From: Neoalteromonas flava
GTDB lineage: Bacteria > Pseudomonadota > Gammaproteobacteria > Enterobacterales > Alteromonadaceae
DNA: 64,000 nucleotides
Assembly: GCF_002807685.1 (NCBI RefSeq)
Contig: NZ_PEAX01000004.1
Location: 348,307-412,306, forward strand
Direction of reading: 5' to 3'
Made by a program: the position numbers and the translations under genes. Numbering within the stretch: the first letter of the stretch is position 1; each line of letters opens with the position of its first letter. Shown here piece by piece: positions 36,763 through 45,275 of the stretch. The notes under the pieces were generated by a model. That model saw only the letters and a list, made by a program, of their open reading frames with translations. It did not search any database and was not told where the DNA came from.

Positions 36763-37494
36763 ATGCGTAAATCCGAAAGGCTTAATGCAATTGTGCATTA
36801 TTTGCGGCGAATGCATCACGCTGTCACCGCCGAAGTGCTAGCTGCTGAGTTTGAGGTCAGTGTGCGTACGCTGTATCGCGATATTCAAGATTTGCAAGAT
36901 AACGGTGTACCCATTCTAGGAGAAGCGGGCGTGGGGTATGTGATCGACAAGAAATACCATTTGTCACCGATCATGTTTGATGCTGATGAAGTTGAAGCGA
37001 TTGCCTTAGGTATCAGTTTGGTGACTAACTGGACGGATAAAAAATTTGCGCAAAAAGCACAAAGCGCATATCAGAAGATCCAAGCAACACTCTCAGCCCC
37101 GATGCTGAATGAACTGGCTCAAATAACCACATTTTCTGCGCCCAGCCATTATAAAATTCCATGGGAAGTGGATTTTTCCGAATTAAGGGAGTGCATTCGG
37201 CGTAAACAACGGGTGCAATTTAACTATTTAGATTTACGCGATTCGTTAACCGTTAGAACCATTCGGCCGTTGGCTTTAACCTCATTTAGCCCGGTATGGC
37301 TGCTAACCGGCTGGTGTGAGTTAAGAGAGTCTTTCAGAAACTTTCGCATCGACCGGATTTCAGGATTCACACCACTCCATGACCGCTTCAAGGATGAAAA
37401 AGGTAAAAATTTAGCTGCCTATATGGCGATTGTTGCCAGCGAGCAAGCGGAGTATGAGGGTTCGATTGATTGCGATACGAATTCAAATCTTTGA
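36763..37494 (+). CDS. YafY-family transcriptional regulator (HTH plus WYL domain)
   Basis: A 243-residue regulator. Residues 5-60 form a winged HTH (MRKSERLNAIVHYLRR, AEFEVSVRTLYRDIQDLQ). The C-terminal half contains the WYL-type sequence IRRKQRVQFNYLDLRDSL and the trailing FRNFRIDRISGF. WYL domains sense small ligands or nucleic acids. It probably regulates the divergent VOC gene. It is the last ordinary gene before the AT-rich, gene-poor stretch at 37.5-38.2 kb. Confidence 0.88.
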   Translation: MRKSERLNAIVHYLRRMHHAVTAEVLAAEFEVSVRTLYRDIQDLQDNGVPILGEAGVGYVIDKKYHLSPIMFDADEVEAIALGISLVTNWTDKKFAQKAQSAYQKIQATLSAPMLNELAQITTFSAPSHYKIPWEVDFSELRECIRRKQRVQFNYLDLRDSLTVRTIRPLALTSFSPVWLLTGWCELRESFRNFRIDRISGFTPLHDRFKDEKGKNLAAYMAIVASEQAEYEGSIDCDTNSNL

Positions 37495-37545
37495 TTTTAT
37501 AAGTTTGAAGGAAGGCATCTCTTTTGTGCCTCCATTAGCCCATCA

Positions 37546-37563
37546 TCCTGACGAGAGTCAGGA
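37546..37563 (+). repeat. REP-like palindrome, copy 1
   Basis: TCCTGAC and GTCAGGA form a 7-bp perfect stem around GAGA, in the context CATCATCCTGACGAGAGTC. It follows the same TCATCCT-NNN-GNNA-NNN-AGGA layout as the two other copies near 42.2 and 44.1 kb, in the opposite orientation. Confidence 0.65.
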
Positions 37564-37981
37564 CCTGCTGCGAACGTGAAGCTGACGTTAATACTTGGGC
37601 CAAACCCCAATCAGAAATGGACATTAAGCGGATATTCAATATATTTTTAGCAACTCTAGTTCGAAATGGATGTTTCAGTCCCCTCGGCAGGCAGTGTTGG
37701 AGCTCTGTGAAAAAAGCACTGGAACGAATAATTAGAATGCGAGGTTTTTACTTTCCCTTGTTGTCACCTTTGAACCTAGCGATGTATTTCTTAGCAGGGA
37801 CTTGCCAATAAGGCTAGCTATCTTTTTGCAATAACAAGCCTTCGTAGTTGAGAAATGCTTTAACAATTAACGCTTTGCCGGTGCAAGCGATACCGTCAAA
37901 GTAACAAAGTAACGAACGACTGATTTGTCCGATTTGTGTAAGCTCTTAAGCATTGGTGGAAAGTGACTACAAAGCGATAAA

Positions 37982-38011
37982 AAAAAATAAATACCCCTTT
38001 ATTTATTTTTT
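37982..38011. terminator. Perfect 12-bp AT hairpin (bidirectional terminator-like)
   Basis: A perfect 12-bp inverted repeat (AAAAAATAAATA and TATTTATTTTTT, 37982-37993 and 38000-38011) flanks a CCCCTT loop. It consists only of A and T, so its thermal stability is modest. The terminal T-run on both strands resembles a bidirectional terminator. It lies about 190 bases before the phytochrome ATG. Confidence 0.55.
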
Positions 38012-38198
38012 CCTAACATGAATTGTAAAACTCAGGCTAGGTTAATGAAAAAAGTACTTTCATAGTTCCAAGAGGATAATTCAGGAAAGCGGAACCTTAA
38101 CCTTAAAACAGATAAAGCATGTTTAATTGATTTAGCTCAATTGTAATTCATTTCGAATACTTCTATTACTTATATAGTATTGTGTAACTTAAGCCCAC

Positions 38199-41100
38199 AT
38201 GAATCATATTAAATCAACAACGCTATCAAATTGTGACAAAGAACCTATCCACATCCCTGGGGCAATTCAACCTTTTGCATACGTAATAATTTTAGACTCT
38301 CTTTTCCAAGTCGTTGCAGTGAGTGAGAACATTGGTTTATTGTTAAATTTAAAGCCCGAACAATGCATTGGCCGCAACATATCCGAAATTCCCCTGTTAA
38401 ACAGTATTTCGGGAACTGAGATTCAAGCGAATAACATCATCACTGATGTTTACTTTAATAATTCGTCATATACAGTCCACGTAACTGATTTAGCGCCAAA
38501 GAATTCTTATATATTTCTTGAAATTGAATCGTCAAAGCGAAATCTGGAAATGCTCAAAGAGCAACAAATAGCACTGCAGAAACTTGCTGCTGATTTCACC
38601 GGCAAGTCAGAGTCACAAGACTTTTTTGACGCTATTGTAGAAAACATAAGGAATTATACAGGGTATGACAGATGCATGCTCTATCGCTTTGATAAAGATT
38701 GGAATGGAGAGGTAATCGCAGAGAGCAAAGAAGCCAAACTAGAAGCTTTCAAAGGGCTTCATTACCCCCACACGGATATTCCTACTCAAGCCCGAGAGTT
38801 ATACACCAAAAAACTTACCCGTATGATTCATGATGTTAACTATAGTCCCGTTCCATTAATTCAAGCTAGCAATGACTCATCACCCATCGATTTATCAAAA
38901 ATTGATTCTCGTGCAATATCGCCTATGCACATACAATATCTATCCAATATGGGCGTTAAAGCAACATTGGTTCTATCTTTACTCGTTGAAGGAAAACTGT
39001 GGGGGTTGATCGCTTGTCATCACTATGGGTCAGAAAAATTATTAAACTATGCTGAGCGTGAAGCATGTGGGACTTTCGCGCTCATGGTTTCACTATTAGT
39101 TGAGCGCATGCAACGAGAAACACTTTCTCAAAGACAGGCGGGTGTTTTAAAAAAGCTTTCCCCTATGGCACTTATGGGAATATTAGAAAAGCCATTTACT
39201 GGCCGTGAAGTCGCCAATACGTTGCTTAATCTAACTCAATGCGACGGCATAGCCTTTGTTGAAGGTAAAACCATTCATACATATAAAAGGGTGGTTTCGA
39301 CTGAGTTTTATCCAGAGCTTTGCAAAGAATCTGATATTAAAGACCAGAAACCTCGTTGTTTTAGCTCGTTGGCATGGCTTGACAGTGATGAATCTAAATT
39401 AGCCGGTTGTGCTGGCGCAATCGTTCTTGCATTGCCCAATGCAAATGACAATAACTGCCAAAGGAACTATATCGTCCTTTTTCGAAAGGAAATTACTCAA
39501 GTGGTCAATTGGGCTGGGAATCCCAATGAGAAAACCCAGCAAGCGGTTTTAAATGATGTAACTATGCTCTCACCGCGGAATTCATTTGCTCTTTGGCAAG
39601 AAACCATGAGCGGTTCATGTAGAGACTGGACCGAAGCTGATTTACAAATTATCAACAGCTTGCATGCTCTGCTAAAAGAAGCGTACTTCTCTCTTTCCCA
39701 AAAACGTAAAAACATTGAAATTCAAGTAATCGCAGAAACGAGTGACATTGGGTTATGGGTAATGGATATTCAATCTGGCGTCCTGAGTTGGAGTGACGCC
39801 ATGTTTGATATTTATGGTATCGAACAATCCTCTTTTGATAACAGCTATGAATCATGGCTCTCATCGGTGGTCGAGGAAGAGCGGGATGATATAGCTGCAA
39901 CCTATGAACGATGTGTTCACGAAAAACAGTTGTTTCAATCTACATTTCACATAAAAAACCCTAAAACGGGAATCCGACTAGTAAGAGCTCATGGTAAGTG
40001 TGTGTTATCAGAAGCTGGCGATGTTACCCGAATTGTGGGTACTAACGTAGATATTACCGATGAGTTATGGAAAACCGATACTAACTTAACAGCAAATTTG
40101 CAGACCGCCGAGCAAAGTAGGCTTATTTCGCTCGGCGAGATGACTGCGATGGTTGGACATGAAATTAATAACCCACTATCGGTAATATTGAATAGCCTAG
40201 AACTACAAGAGCTTGAAATAAATAAGTTACCAATAATGAATCCGCATATCTTATCTCATAACACTCGAGCCAAAAAAGCGAGCAAACGAATTGAAAAAAT
40301 TGTTTCGGGGCTGCGGAGTTTGACAAGGCGTTCTTACACTGATGTCCAAAGCTCCGCATGTAAAGCATACGAATCGGTTCAAGAAATCGTTGAACTCATG
40401 AAGGAACTCTTCGGTAAAAAGGGCATAACCTTCACCCAAAATTTAAAAGACCAAGACACATGGGTAATGATAGAAAACTCGCTGTTACAACAGATTCTTG
40501 TAAATCTAATTAACAATTCAATTTATGCACTTGAAGACATTAAAGAAAAAAGCATAAAAATAGAAGGTAATAGAGTTGATGATGCTTATGTGATCAACGT
40601 AATAGACAATGGTGCAGGGATCCCTCAAGACGTTATAGAAAAGATTTTTCAAGCATTTTATACTACCAAACCTTCCGGAAAAGGCACCGGACTCGGCCTC
40701 CCAATTTCACGCCAACTGCTAAAACAATATAATGGAGATATAAAGTTAGAATCCTTAAAAGGGCAAGGCACAAAAGTAACCATTACTTTAAAAGTCACCT
40801 CATCTCCTTGCGAAAAAGGTATTGAAGATTCAGTAAACCATAAAGAAATCACAGTTAACAAAGTACTTATCGTTGACGATGAGGAGGATTTATTGGATGT
40901 CCTCAAACTGCAAGTTGAAACTCTCGGACTAGAAAGTACTATAGCTAGCTCACCTCAAGAGGGCTTGAAAAAAATAAAAGAAGAGCACTTTGACATTCTG
41001 TTAGTTGACTCTCAAATGCCTTTAATGTCAGGTGAAGAGATGATTTCAAACTTACCTCAAGAGCATCAAATATTTGTTGTATTAATGACCGGTGATGTCA

Positions 41101-41210
41101 CCAAAACGATTGATGGCTTGAGTAAGCTAGGTATTAAAGTGAACCAACTGCTTCATAAACCATTTGGACTTGCTGAACTCAAAAATGTGTTGAGTGAAAA
41201 AGAAATATAA
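38199..41210 (+). CDS. bphP: Bacteriophytochrome hybrid histidine kinase with receiver domain
   Basis: A 1003-residue red/far-red light sensor. The chromophore module is PAS (about 10-115) with biliverdin-binding Cys12 (NCDKEPIHIPGAIQP), GAF (about 140-310: YPHTDIPTQARELY, SPMHIQYLSNMGVKA, LWGLIACHH), and PHY (about 320-500) with a tongue WAGNPNEK and PRNSF. An extra PAS domain (about 515-620) follows, then a HisKA-type kinase with phospho-acceptor His654 (VGHEINNP), an ATPase domain (GKGTGLGLPISRQLL) and a C-terminal receiver with Asp937 (LLVDSQMP). The usual PASDIP is PHTDIP, and the common QPHG after the Cys reads QPFA. The partner heme oxygenase is convergent. Codon use is AT-rich, suggesting recent arrival. 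Confidence 0.95.
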   Translation: MNHIKSTTLSNCDKEPIHIPGAIQPFAYVIILDSLFQVVAVSENIGLLLNLKPEQCIGRNISEIPLLNSISGTEIQANNIITDVYFNNSSYTVHVTDLAPKNSYIFLEIESSKRNLEMLKEQQIALQKLAADFTGKSESQDFFDAIVENIRNYTGYDRCMLYRFDKDWNGEVIAESKEAKLEAFKGLHYPHTDIPTQARELYTKKLTRMIHDVNYSPVPLIQASNDSSPIDLSKIDSRAISPMHIQYLSNMGVKATLVLSLLVEGKLWGLIACHHYGSEKLLNYAEREACGTFALMVSLLVERMQRETLSQRQAGVLKKLSPMALMGILEKPFTGREVANTLLNLTQCDGIAFVEGKTIHTYKRVVSTEFYPELCKESDIKDQKPRCFSSLAWLDSDESKLAGCAGAIVLALPNANDNNCQRNYIVLFRKEITQVVNWAGNPNEKTQQAVLNDVTMLSPRNSFALWQETMSGSCRDWTEADLQIINSLHALLKEAYFSLSQKRKNIEIQVIAETSDIGLWVMDIQSGVLSWSDAMFDIYGIEQSSFDNSYESWLSSVVEEERDDIAATYERCVHEKQLFQSTFHIKNPKTGIRLVRAHGKCVLSEAGDVTRIVGTNVDITDELWKTDTNLTANLQTAEQSRLISLGEMTAMVGHEINNPLSVILNSLELQELEINKLPIMNPHILSHNTRAKKASKRIEKIVSGLRSLTRRSYTDVQSSACKAYESVQEIVELMKELFGKKGITFTQNLKDQDTWVMIENSLLQQILVNLINNSIYALEDIKEKSIKIEGNRVDDAYVINVIDNGAGIPQDVIEKIFQAFYTTKPSGKGTGLGLPISRQLLKQYNGDIKLESLKGQGTKVTITLKVTSSPCEKGIEDSVNHKEITVNKVLIVDDEEDLLDVLKLQVETLGLESTIASSPQEGLKKIKEEHFDILLVDSQMPLMSGEEMISNLPQEHQIFVVLMTGDVTKTIDGLSKLGIKVNQLLHKPFGLAELKNVLSEKEI

Positions 41211-41216
41211 ATCAAA

Positions 41217-41765
41217 TTAATCGAGTAAAAACTCAAAGCTTTTTCTGGCACCAGTGAGAACTGATTTACGCTGTTTTTGGCTCATATCTTTATCGTAATC
41301 ACTTAACCATGCTATAAACTGTTGCCAGCTTTCCGCTTCTTTCGCACATTCAGTATAATAATGAATCGGAAACAAAGGTTTAACCCTTTTTAAGTGACGA
41401 CTTATAATTTTTGCACCATTAGTACTACCAAGCATCACATAAATAGCTCCAATTATCTGATCGGGACCGCAAATATCAAGCTCTGCTTCGCTTGTAGTAT
41501 CTAATTCGGTATATTCTAGTGAATTCAGGTCGTCCCTGAGAGGCGAAGAATAGTCAGTTGTTCCGACGAATTTGACTATGTCTGGCGGTAACATAATTGT
41601 AAATAAACGCTCTAACGCGGTATGCCAAGAGAGCATCTTTATTAACACGCTCGTGTACTCTTCGCGAGTCAAGTCACGCATTAATAACCTATTGAAAGGA
41701 TATTGATTTTCAACCCGGTCGTGTAACACACATGTGTCTATTCGTAACTTTTGCAGAATCGTCAC
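41217..41765 (-). CDS. bphO: Biliverdin-producing heme oxygenase (BphO-like)
   Basis: A 182-residue all-helical heme oxygenase of the bacterial BphO type. The proximal His is His15 in TCVLHDRVENQYPF. The distal-helix block is IGAIYVMLGSTNGAKIISRHL, and the preceding helix includes YTSVLIKMLSWHTALE. It would open heme to biliverdin, the chromophore of the neighbouring phytochrome. The two genes are convergent with only 6 bases between them, so they are separately transcribed. In many bacteria bphO and bphP share an operon; here they do not. AT-rich, like the phytochrome gene. Confidence 0.88.
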   Translation of the reverse strand: MTILQKLRIDTCVLHDRVENQYPFNRLLMRDLTREEYTSVLIKMLSWHTALERLFTIMLPPDIVKFVGTTDYSSPLRDDLNSLEYTELDTTSEAELDICGPDQIIGAIYVMLGSTNGAKIISRHLKRVKPLFPIHYYTECAKEAESWQQFIAWLSDYDKDMSQKQRKSVLTGARKSFEFLLD

Positions 41766-42352
41766 TCTATATTATTTCTTCATTTTTACACTGTAATTAA
41801 AATGTAGCTTAAGAGACGTGCTAGCACGAAACATTTAAAACAATTATCAAAAAAACAACTGATTATTCGTTATCCAGACGCTACAGAATGGTCATCCAAT
41901 AATGCAGTTTCAGATATAGAAAAGTGTGAACTCTCATCATTAAGTTGAGAAGCTATTCAAGAAGTATCTGGTTCCGACTCTTTCATTTTTTAAATAGTAT
42001 AGGTGACCGCTTCACGACCTGAGTCATTCGACAACCCTTTTATGCATTTAAAAGTGGAGAATTTCTCTCTTAATGCCTTCAAGTATCGAGATTCACTGTA
42101 GGGTGTTTTCGTTTGCCAACATCTAAACACAATCCTCGCCTATTTGAATGCTAGTGCCCTAACTGCGTAAAATTTGTTCATTCGTTGTATTGAGTTTTGC
42201 TTAAGGCTGAACGAACGGTTATTGTCTTCAGGAGATCCTCGATTACTCGAGGATGACGGGTAGGAAGTTGTCTTTTGATGCCAGTCAGCGTAGCTCGTGG
42301 GTGTTCAAAGTACCTTGAGTTCAATTAGTGAATGCAAGATAAAGATATTTCG
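41766..42352. other. Intergenic region, gene-free, with a REP-like palindrome
   Basis: These 587 bases separate the heme oxygenase from the AFG1-type gene. A short frame without a start (about 41808-41948) encodes roughly 45 residues that resemble nothing I know, and it may be a gene remnant. A REP-like palindrome is at 42235-42260. Base composition changes from AT-rich here to visibly GC-richer inside the AFG1 gene. Confidence 0.55.
42235..42260 (-). repeat. REP-like palindrome, copy 2
   Basis: ATCCTCGA and TCGAGGAT make an 8-bp perfect stem around TTAC (42235-42242 and 42247-42254), followed by GACGGG. It is nearly the same as copy 3 at 44083-44107 and lies just downstream of the AFG1-type gene, in the same orientation as copy 3. 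Confidence 0.75.
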
Positions 42353-43834
42353 TTATTGCCGTCCCCATTCCTTTCCACCCATTTCTACCAACCGAGACGC
42401 GGCTCGTCGAAAGGAAAAGGCGAGATCATTGGCGGACGATAATTGTGCCAATGACACGCCAATTCGACCCGTCGCCGACCACTCATAATATTCCCCCTCT
42501 TTGGTACGAATAATGGTCGTCGCAAAAGAACTCGAGTTCCCCCCTTTATCACTGACAATTAATTCTCCATCTCCATCGCTGCTTTCGACTTGCGCTTCAA
42601 AATCAACAAACAGTTCGTAGAGCGGGACTTGTGCCGCCAGCACCAAGCGGGTGCGAGATTCATAACACGCGTCAATAAGGGTCACGAATCGTCGCGCTTC
42701 GTTGAGGTGATTGGCATCCAGTTGGGGGACGCGTTCCATGATGATGACCGGAAATCGGTCGCAGAGGGAAATATAATCGGCCGCCCCGAGCGGTTGGTAG
42801 CACAACTCGGAAAAGTCAAACCAGGCGCACCGGTCATTCAATCGGGTGACCTGCACGGTGCGACCAAAGAGAACAGGAATAGTCTCGGCCTCAGTTTCGG
42901 ATGCAGTGCCACCAAATATTTCTTCCAACTGCGCCTGTGTGTTCTCAGTACTATTATTATCGCCATGAACATCCTTGTTTGACCAAAAATAGGATTGACC
43001 ATCCGCCCAAGTTTCGAGTCGATAATCCTTGGCGGAATCCTCCATGGAAATAATGTCGAACGTGTGTTTTAACATGTCTATGAATGGCAAAAAGAGGGAT
43101 CGGTTAATGCCTCCCTCATACAATGCATCGGGGGCGCGATTCGAGGTGGCCACCACCACGACATTCCAATCCAATAATAATAAAAACAGTCGTTTCAAAA
43201 TCATGGCATCGGCAACGTCTGTCACTTGAAATTCATCGAAACAGAGGAGTTGGGCCTCTTGTGCCAATTGCTGCGCAATAACGGGAATCGCATCATCTCG
43301 TGGGTGCTTCTGTTTGTAGACAAAGATCCGATGATGAACGTCTAGCATGAATTCATGAAAGTGGATGCGGCGTTTGGTAATTTTCGCGTATTTGAGGCTG
43401 TCGCTGTCATTATTGCAGCAAGAATCATCATCAGGAACAGTAACCGACGCGTAAAAGAGATCCATTAGAAAGCTCTTGCCGACCCCGACCGGTCCATGAA
43501 TATATATGCCTCGCGGTGGTGGACCAAAAGACCACAAATGGAACTTCTTTCGAAGAAAGGACTGGGCCGATGCCAGGGGTCGCGCCAGTACAGGTGAACT
43601 ACTGCTTGTACGGCTGCTCTCTGTCGGATTTTCAGTACGCACGGCTACTGGTGGGAGCGAGGCAAGAGACTCGTGCAGGGCATCTAATTTTGCCGCCAGA
43701 GCGACTTGCGCGTCATCTCGTTGCATCTCCCCCGCTTCCACCTTGAGTTCATAAGCCGCTGTAACGGGACCCGTCGGGATGTACCGCCGAGCGACGCGAT
43801 GTTTTGCTGTCATACTCTTCATCACAGTCTTCAT
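42353..43834 (-). CDS. AFG1/ZapE-family ATPase of eukaryotic appearance
   Basis: A 493-residue P-loop ATPase from ATG 43834, which has AGGA 5 bases upstream. The frame extends 21 codons further. Family motifs: GPVTAAYE near the start, Walker A GPVGVGKS (about 114-121), HFHEFMLDVHHRIF, Walker B LLCFDEFQVTDVADAMILKR (about 196-215), VVVVATSNRAPDALY, and a C-terminal FSFRRAASRLVEM. Bacterial ZapE is about 375 residues; this protein is about 118 longer, with low-complexity acidic or Ser-rich inserts near 131-149, 285-314 and 409-434. The ADAMILKR, NRAPDAL and FRRAASRL wording is closer to eukaryotic mitochondrial AFG1 (diatom or other stramenopile style) than to ZapE. Neighbours are phytochrome genes and palindromes, with no cell-division genes. 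A role in mitochondrial-style protein quality control cannot be assumed in a bacterium. Confidence 0.85.
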   Translation of the reverse strand: MKTVMKSMTAKHRVARRYIPTGPVTAAYELKVEAGEMQRDDAQVALAAKLDALHESLASLPPVAVRTENPTESSRTSSSSPVLARPLASAQSFLRKKFHLWSFGPPPRGIYIHGPVGVGKSFLMDLFYASVTVPDDDSCCNNDSDSLKYAKITKRRIHFHEFMLDVHHRIFVYKQKHPRDDAIPVIAQQLAQEAQLLCFDEFQVTDVADAMILKRLFLLLLDWNVVVVATSNRAPDALYEGGINRSLFLPFIDMLKHTFDIISMEDSAKDYRLETWADGQSYFWSNKDVHGDNNSTENTQAQLEEIFGGTASETEAETIPVLFGRTVQVTRLNDRCAWFDFSELCYQPLGAADYISLCDRFPVIIMERVPQLDANHLNEARRFVTLIDACYESRTRLVLAAQVPLYELFVDFEAQVESSDGDGELIVSDKGGNSSSFATTIIRTKEGEYYEWSATGRIGVSLAQLSSANDLAFSFRRAASRLVEMGGKEWGRQ

Positions 43835-44149
43835 TATGGTCCTGATGTGTTTATCAACATAATGATGTTGTACACCAGATTTCTGAAAGGGTATCAAATG
43901 GATTTGTATTAAAGACTCAAGTTTCTAAGACAAGCGTCCCCTAAAGTTGTGCAAGCCAGTTTTGAATATTTCATATTTAAACAGAGTTATCTGAGGCCAA
44001 GTTTGATTAACAGTATGATGATTCCTCACTCAAGATAGTCTTATAGTTCGAATTTTCTAACGTCAGCTGTTTGCTTCAGCATATCCTCGATTTCTCAAGG
44101 ATGACGGTTTTTCACTGCATAAACTCCAAACTTAATAGCTGTTATCCGA
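43835..44149. other. Intergenic region upstream of the AFG1-type gene
   Basis: These 315 bases contain the likely promoter side of the AFG1-type gene and a REP-like palindrome at 44083-44107. No further gene, RNA or terminator is supported. Confidence 0.5.
44083..44107 (-). repeat. REP-like palindrome, copy 3
   Basis: ATCCTCGA and TCAAGGAT pair at 7 of 8 positions around TTTC (44083-44090 and 44095-44102) and are followed by GACGG. It matches copy 2 in all but three positions of the 25-base core. Together the two bracket the AFG1-type gene. Confidence 0.75.
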
Positions 44150-45169
44150 TCATAGTCGCTTCTTTACTGCCTTATAAGTTTTCTTGAAGTTTTTATCGTC
44201 CTCTATAGCGATTTCACTAAACACTGCTTTGGCTTGTGCTGGTTGGTCAGCCTTTAGGTAAAGCTCACTAAGTCTTAGCTGTGCCCAGCTTTTCGAGGGC
44301 AAGTCACGTTGAATCGCTTTCTTATCTTCTCGCCCAGCTATAAAGGTTTGACCATGCTGTATCGCAGCTGCGCTATTATCCCCTGATAAGAGAGCGATCC
44401 GTGCCAGTTGATAGTGAGCATTTAGTTGACTGGTAAACAGCTCTCTAGCTTCAGTTGCATTGTCAGATTCCGTAGTGTTTTGAGCGGTAAGCTCCGTGAT
44501 CCTTTGATAATACTGGTTTGCTTCTGTCCAACGTTCTTCGCGATTGAAAACGTTGGCTGCGTAACTAAGGATGGGTAAGGAATGGGGATAGTCTGCTAGT
44601 AACAATTCAAGCTTTTGCTCGAAAGGTTCATCTTGAGCGCGAGCTAAGCGAATCTCTGCCAGGCCACCTAACTCTGGATCAATGGTTTTAATTTTAGTCA
44701 CTAATTTTGCCGCCTCATCTAGATCACCACCGGCGATGGAGGGGGCATTTAGGTGAAAGCCGAGTAGACCCATGTAGGGATGGACTTCCTCGGGTGCTAC
44801 TTGAATGGCTGTTTCTAAACTATTCAGAGCCTTCTCTGCATAACCCAGGGCACTAAAAATTGAATCTGATGCCTGCGCGCCCATAACCGTCGCATGGGTT
44901 AAATACACGCGATAATCGTTAGGAAACGTTTTAACCGCGTGTTCAGCAATGGCTTCGGCGTCGTCCAAATCTTTCCCTAACAGGGCAAGCGTATGCCATT
45001 GAGCGGTTTTCACTGTAGCGTCGCTTTCTGGTAGTTCGCTAACCAATTGGATGACTCGCTCATCATCTCCGGCATAGAAGGCTTCTTCGATAGCTTGCTC
45101 GTTCGCAGCAAAAACATTTGTGCTGAGCAATAGTAGAGCGAATTGCAAAAAAAGAATCTGCTTTAACAT
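44150..45169 (-). CDS. Periplasmic TPR-repeat protein
   Basis: A 339-residue exported protein. ATG 45169 is preferred: AGGA is 6 bases upstream and the next residues form a signal peptide (LKQILFLQFALLLLSTNVFAANE). The open frame to 45322 lacks such features. The rest is a series of TPR-like helix pairs, with ALLGKDLDDAEAIAEHAVKTFPND among the clearest. No catalytic motif is present. It probably acts as a protein-protein scaffold in the periplasm. It is the next gene downstream of the glutathione-transferase gene on the same strand. Confidence 0.75.
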   Translation of the reverse strand: MLKQILFLQFALLLLSTNVFAANEQAIEEAFYAGDDERVIQLVSELPESDATVKTAQWHTLALLGKDLDDAEAIAEHAVKTFPNDYRVYLTHATVMGAQASDSIFSALGYAEKALNSLETAIQVAPEEVHPYMGLLGFHLNAPSIAGGDLDEAAKLVTKIKTIDPELGGLAEIRLARAQDEPFEQKLELLLADYPHSLPILSYAANVFNREERWTEANQYYQRITELTAQNTTESDNATEARELFTSQLNAHYQLARIALLSGDNSAAAIQHGQTFIAGREDKKAIQRDLPSKSWAQLRLSELYLKADQPAQAKAVFSEIAIEDDKNFKKTYKAVKKRL

Positions 45170-45275
45170 GGTGTCCTTTCCTAAGTTAGGGGTAGTAAAA
45201 ATCGTGTGTGCGATGCTAAACAAGACCTTCCTAAGACTTTTACCCACCCTAAAAGTTTCTGCTGTGAAGCAAAAA

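Larger units (their letters stand above)
37495..38198 (+). other. Long AT-rich intergenic region before the phytochrome gene
   Basis: This 704-base stretch contains a REP-like palindrome (37546-37563), a 12-bp perfect AT hairpin (37982-38011) and the promoter region of the phytochrome gene. The one open frame of more than 60 codons (37617-37811) has no recognisable domain, and I do not call it. A plausible -10 (TATAGT) lies at 38173-38178, but no clear -35 fits it. Confidence 0.55.

Noticed and set aside
37617..37811. A 64-codon open frame in the AT-rich gap
   Set aside because: No ribosome-binding site, no domain and no clear composition difference from non-coding DNA; likely random.
41808..41948. 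A frame without a start codon that might be a gene remnant
   Set aside because: About 45 residues, no recognisable similarity and no start; noted only in the intergenic entry.
43506..43912. Plus-strand open frames opposite the AFG1-type gene
   Set aside because: They overlap the conserved ATPase frame and show no domain.
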